Assembly: GCA_021775195.1 (NCBI GenBank)
Contig: JAJFIG010000544.1
Span: forward strand, 1 to 8,613
Origin: Rhodospirillales bacterium
Lineage (GTDB): Bacteria > Pseudomonadota > Alphaproteobacteria > Rhodospirillales > 2-02-FULL-58-16
DNA length: 8,613 nucleotides
Direction of reading: 5' to 3'
Shown: one piece after another, positions 6,175 to 8,613 of the stretch
Numbering within the stretch: the first letter of the stretch is position 1
How the letters are laid out: each line of letters opens with the position of its first letter
Position numbers and translations under genes: made by a program
The notes under the pieces: model-generated
Seen by the model: only the letters and a program-made list of their open reading frames with translations
What the model was told of the DNA's origin: nothing
Databases searched by the model: none

Positions 6175-6249
6175 CGACACTCCCTTCCTGACTCAGCCCC
6201 CAAATCCCGGCGATGGTGCCCCGGACCGGGCGGGAAGTAAAATCCAATA

Positions 6250-6849
6250 TCATCGGGACCGGCGCCAGCGTTCAAGGGCATCGCCGTCGTCGATGTCCTC
6301 CAGGGTCTCCAAGAGCGCCGCCGTGCGTCCGCGCCCGAGGTTGGCGAGGGTGTCGGCGAGGGCGAACTCGGTCGACCAGCGGACGTTCTCGAAAATCTCC
6401 GGAAGGGCGGGGCGGCGGCCGAGGCCAACGAGCCAGTAGCCTCCGTCCGCCGCCGGCCCGAAGACGGCGTCGTCGCGGCCCAAGGCGCGGAAGGCGCGGG
6501 CGACATGATCGGGGCGGATGTCGGGGATGTCGGTGCCGACGATGACCACCGGCCCGGGGGGCAGCTCGCCCATGATCCGGGCCATGCGCTGTCCCAGGTC
6601 TCCCGGTCCCTGAGGGACGGGGCGCCAGCCGGGCGGACAGAGGCGGCGGGCGTGGACGGCCCGGTCCGGGGTCAGGGCGAGCCAGCAGGTCCAGTGTCCG
6701 CCGTTGCCGAGGCGGCGGAGCACGCCGGCCAGGCAGCGGCGGTAGAAGGCCCAGGCGGCGACGGCGCCAATATGTCGTGCGAGACGACTCTTGACCCGGC
6801 CGATGCGGGGAGCCTTGGCGAAGACGACGAGGTGGTTGGCCGGTTTCAT
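6250..6849 (-). CDS. DUF2064 / TIGR04282-type transferase
   Basis: A 199-residue protein with a nucleotide-diphospho-sugar transferase-like fold (DUF2064). The signature order is VVFAKAPRIGRVKSRLA (residues 8-24, the phosphate-binding loop with its KSRL), PGDLGQRM (82-89), IVGTDIPD (103-110), GPAADGGYWLVGL (131-143) and VRWST (156-160). TIGR04282 was first named transferase 1, rSAM/selenodomain-associated, then arsenosugar biosynthesis glycosyltransferase, because it often sits beside ArsS-type radical SAM proteins. Biochemical proof for most members is lacking. The ATG overlaps the TGA of the upstream GT2 gene as ATGA, and no good ribosome binding site is visible, so translation probably depends on coupling. 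The length is normal for the family. The acceptor and sugar are unknown, and neither arsM nor arsS is in the window. Confidence 0.87.
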   Translation of the reverse strand: MKPANHLVVFAKAPRIGRVKSRLARHIGAVAAWAFYRRCLAGVLRRLGNGGHWTCWLALTPDRAVHARRLCPPGWRPVPQGPGDLGQRMARIMGELPPGPVVIVGTDIPDIRPDHVARAFRALGRDDAVFGPAADGGYWLVGLGRRPALPEIFENVRWSTEFALADTLANLGRGRTAALLETLEDIDDGDALERWRRSR

Positions 6850-7547
6850 GGATAGAGGCGGGCAATGAAGGACAGGGGAACGCCGAGGAAATAAAGGCCG
6901 AGGCAGGCGAGGTTGCGCAAGGGCCTGAGCAGGTAGCCGCCCCGGCGATAGCGCTCGGCGGAGGTGACGGCGGCGGCGTCGAGGACCACCAGGCGGCGGC
7001 GGCCGAGGCGGCGGATGATGTCGACGTCCTCCATCAGGGGCATGGGACTAAAGCCGCCGATGCGGTCGTAAAGGGCGCGCCCGATGAGCAGCCCCTGATC
7101 GCCGTAGGGCAGGGCGAGGCGGCGGGTGCGCCAGGCGACCAGGGCCTCGAGGCGGCGGGCGGCGGGACCGGGATCGTCGAGGGCGAAGCGGAAGACGGCG
7201 GCAAGGCCGGCGCTGGCGGGGTCGGCGGTGAAGGCCCCGGTAGTCTCGGTCCAACCCGGCTCGAGCACCGTGTCGGCATGGAGGAAGAGGAGCCAGTCAC
7301 CCCGCGCGGCGCCGGCGCCGGCGGCAAGCTGCGTGCCCCGGCCCCGAGGGGCGTCGACGACCACGGCACCGTGGGCGGCGGCGATGGCGCGGGTGCCGTC
7401 GGTACTGCCGCCGTCGGCAACGACGATATCATCGGCGGCGCCGTCGACCGACTCGATGGTGCGGGCCAGGGTGGCGGCGGCGTCGAGGGTGGGGATGACG
7501 ATGCTGAGCACGGCGGCGGGCGGTCCTGGTGGTGGCTTAGGTCCCAT
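6846..7547 (-). CDS. GT2-family glycosyltransferase, TIGR04283 type
   Basis: A 233-residue family-2 glycosyltransferase. Residues 14-19 (LSIVIP) begin the GT-A fold, with VVADGGSTDGT (42-52) as the nucleotide-binding motif. GRGTQLAAGAGAARG (69-83) and LLFLHADT (86-93, metal/sugar site) follow, then YGDQGLLIG (148-156) and LMEDVDIIRRL (171-181). The hydrophobic C-terminus (about 206-230) is typical and may touch the membrane. These patterns match the transferase 2, rSAM/selenodomain-associated group (TIGR04283), the usual partner of the TIGR04282 protein encoded next. The only in-frame ATG is at 7547. A GTG at 7511 would give 221 residues starting just before LSIVIP, closer to the common family length, so the true start is uncertain. 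This is the first gene of the minus-strand run, divergent from the radical SAM gene 90 bases away. The large open frame continuing to 8522 on this strand is antisense to that gene and is not part of this protein. Confidence 0.87.
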   Translation of the reverse strand: MGPKPPPGPPAAVLSIVIPTLDAAATLARTIESVDGAADDIVVADGGSTDGTRAIAAAHGAVVVDAPRGRGTQLAAGAGAARGDWLLFLHADTVLEPGWTETTGAFTADPASAGLAAVFRFALDDPGPAARRLEALVAWRTRRLALPYGDQGLLIGRALYDRIGGFSPMPLMEDVDIIRRLGRRRLVVLDAAAVTSAERYRRGGYLLRPLRNLACLGLYFLGVPLSFIARLYP

Positions 7548-7598
7548 CCATAGCACACCCTGGGGCGCTGCGGCACGGGTGCGAGGTCCAAGCCATAT

Positions 7599-7613
7599 GT
7601 TCTTGAAATGTTC
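7599..7613 (+). promoter_or_regulatory. Candidate LexA (SOS) box, GTTC-N7-GTTC
   Basis: GTTC (7599-7602), seven bases, GTTC (7610-7613) is an exact match to the alphaproteobacterial LexA consensus. The match extends to a direct repeat of ATGTTCT (7597-7603 and 7608-7614) with an 11-base period. It lies 24 bases before the only possible start of the radical SAM gene, in a short AT-rich patch. TCTAAT at 7612-7617 could be that gene's -10, and the box would overlap it; no convincing -35 was seen. The site is also 52 bases upstream of the divergent GT2 start, so it could affect both directions. Confidence 0.65.
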
Positions 7614-7637
7614 TAATCGTTCCGGGTACCATGGGCG

Positions 7638-8613
7638 ATGGACGAGACCCTGCCCGCCGCCCCCGTCAAGGGACGGGGCGCGGTCACCAACCCGACGGGA
7701 CGCTTCGAGGCCGAGCGCCGCCATTTGGTGGACGACGGCTGGGACCTGAATGACGACGCGCCTCCCTTGCGGACGACGGTGACCGAGGAGGCCTGCCGCA
7801 AGATCATTTCCACCAACGCCTCGCCCGATATTCCCTTCTACCAGTCGATCAACCCCTATAGGGGCTGCGAGCACGGCTGCGTCTACTGCTTCGCCCGGCC
7901 GACCCATGCCTATCTGGGGCTGTCGCCGGGGCTCGATTTCGAGAGCCGGCTGTTCGCCAAAGCGGGCGCGGCGGAACGCCTGGAGGCGGAACTGCGGAAA
8001 CCCGGTTACCAATGCCGCACGATCATGCTCGGCGCCAACACCGATCCCTACCAGCCCATCGAGCGCGAGCGGCGCATCACCCGGGGCATCCTCGAGGTCC
8101 TGGCGGCGGCCAACCATCCCGTCGCCATCGCCACCAAGTCGGCGTCGGTGGTCCGCGACATCGACATCCTGGCACCGATGGCGGCGAAGGGGCTGGTCGC
8201 CGTCGGGGTGTCGGTGACGACCCTGGACAGGACCCTGGCGCGGACCCTGGAGCCCCGGGCCTCGACGCCGGATAAGCGCCTCGGGGCGATCCGTGCCCTC
8301 AACGACGCCGGGGTTCCGGCGGCGGTGATGGCGGCGCCGATGATCCCCTTCGTCAACGACGCCGAGATGGAAGCGATCCTGGAGGCGGCGGCGGAGGCCG
8401 GCGCCGGCAGCGCCAGCTATATCCTTATCCGCCTGCCCCTGGAGCTGAAGGGCCTGTTCGCCGAGTGGCTCGACGCCCACGTCCCGGACCGGGCGCGGCG
8501 GGTGCTCAACCAGCTGCGCCAATGCCGGAACGGCACCCTCTACGTGTCCGAGTTTTCGTCCCGCATGCGGGGCACCGGCGCCTACGCCGAGCTGCTGGCC
8601 CGGCGCTTCGCTG
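7638..8613 (+). CDS. PA0069-family (spore-photolyase-like) radical SAM protein, 3' end cut off by the window
   Basis: The first 325 codons of a radical SAM protein; the gene runs off the window. The iron-sulfur motif is CEHGCVYC, with C77, C81 and C84 (C-x3-C-x2-C), followed by FARPTHAYLGLSPGLDFESRLFAK, the typical pattern of COG1533 / PA0069-type proteins. Other landmarks are KGRGAVTNPTGRFE (11-24), NPYRGCEHGC (72-81), LGANTDPYQPIER, IATKSASVVRDIDIL and APMIPFVND. An in-frame TAA at 7614-7616 and no other start codon before 7638 make this ATG the only possibility, although the ribosome binding site is weak. Family relatives include the DNA-repair enzyme spore photoproduct lyase, but PA0069-type proteins have no proven substrate. 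A candidate LexA box just upstream suggests DNA-damage induction. It is divergent from the two-transferase operon and is a different family from the ArsS radical SAM proteins usually linked to those transferases. Confidence 0.92.
   Translation, partial: MDETLPAAPVKGRGAVTNPTGRFEAERRHLVDDGWDLNDDAPPLRTTVTEEACRKIISTNASPDIPFYQSINPYRGCEHGCVYCFARPTHAYLGLSPGLDFESRLFAKAGAAERLEAELRKPGYQCRTIMLGANTDPYQPIERERRITRGILEVLAAANHPVAIATKSASVVRDIDILAPMAAKGLVAVGVSVTTLDRTLARTLEPRASTPDKRLGAIRALNDAGVPAAVMAAPMIPFVNDAEMEAILEAAAEAGAGSASYILIRLPLELKGLFAEWLDAHVPDRARRVLNQLRQCRNGTLYVSEFSSRMRGTGAYAELLARRFA

Noticed and set aside
4588..6240. 550-residue plus-strand open frame opposite the FAD gene
   Set aside because: It is an antisense artefact of GC bias. 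The minus-strand protein has ordered family motifs throughout and the plus frame has none.
6175..6249. Terminator or strong promoter between the DUF2064 and FAD genes
   Set aside because: Only short GC-rich self-complementarity (around 6221-6235) is present, with no T-tract and no clear -35/-10, so neither is called. Co-transcription remains possible.
7548..8522. Long minus-strand open frame extending the GT2 gene to 558 residues
   Set aside because: It lies antisense to the radical SAM gene, whose protein is clearly conserved. The extra residues are low-complexity Arg/Gly/Asp text typical of GC-rich antisense frames; the real protein starts near 7547.
6250..8613. Reading the radical SAM gene as the ArsS partner of the two transferases
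   Set aside because: The CEHGCVYCFARPTH motif and surrounding sequence are PA0069/COG1533 type, not the selenodomain-carrying ArsS type, and it is transcribed divergently.

Overview
This is a GC-rich bacterial window with strongly GC-biased third codon positions. It most likely comes from an alphaproteobacterium, with Rhodospirillales-like as my best guess. Three things point that way. A GTTC-N7-GTTC site, the LexA (SOS) box form typical of alphaproteobacteria, lies in front of a radical SAM gene. An intergenic dispersed repeat contains the GTCCTCGGG/CCCGAGGAC hairpin that I associate from memory with alphaproteobacterial genomes. Several coding genes use gene types common in soil and marine members of that class. 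This is inference; no rRNA or other taxonomic marker is present.

Layout from left to right. At the left edge there is probably the first 20 codons of a minus-strand gene (1-61), preceded by a run of ten G on its own strand and a stretch rich in palindromes. Next is a minus-strand LysR-type regulator (252-1142), divergent from a small DoxX-family membrane protein (1277-1717). The gap between them carries nested inverted repeats built on TGCAA, a good candidate for the regulator's operator. A 380-base gap (1718-2097) holds two kinds of dispersed repeat: a CACAGAGR tandem, and a composite element with 28-base inverted arms made of the decamer ACACGGATGA. Then comes a plus-strand uroporphyrinogen-decarboxylase-superfamily protein that is not HemE (2098-3255). 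It runs tail-to-tail into, and overlaps by 7 bases, a minus-strand run of four genes. In transcription order these are a GT2-type transferase (7547-6846), a DUF2064-type nucleotidyl/glycosyltransferase-like protein (6849-6250), a TcuA-like FAD dehydrogenase (6174-4666) and an MmgE/PrpD-family protein (4673-3249). Finally a divergent, truncated radical SAM gene of the PA0069 / spore-photolyase-like type (7638 to the end) starts on the plus strand.

How the genes may work together. The two transferases overlap by ATGA and are the pair known as TIGR04283 and TIGR04282 (rSAM/selenodomain-associated, later called arsenosugar biosynthesis glycosyltransferases). Their usual ArsS and ArsM partners are not in the window. 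The FAD dehydrogenase and the MmgE/PrpD protein overlap by 8 bases and are probably coupled. Known family members act on tricarballylate/cis-aconitate and on 2-methylcitrate/cis-aconitate respectively, so a short tricarboxylate-type pathway is a reasonable but untested idea. The radical SAM gene carries a near-perfect SOS box just before its start, which suggests a DNA-damage-inducible role.

I found no tRNA, rRNA, CRISPR array, transposase or phage gene. No clearly undescribed multi-gene system can be demonstrated from this sequence. The strongest leads are the SOS box, the FAD/MmgE-PrpD couple, the LysR operator architecture and the composite repeat.
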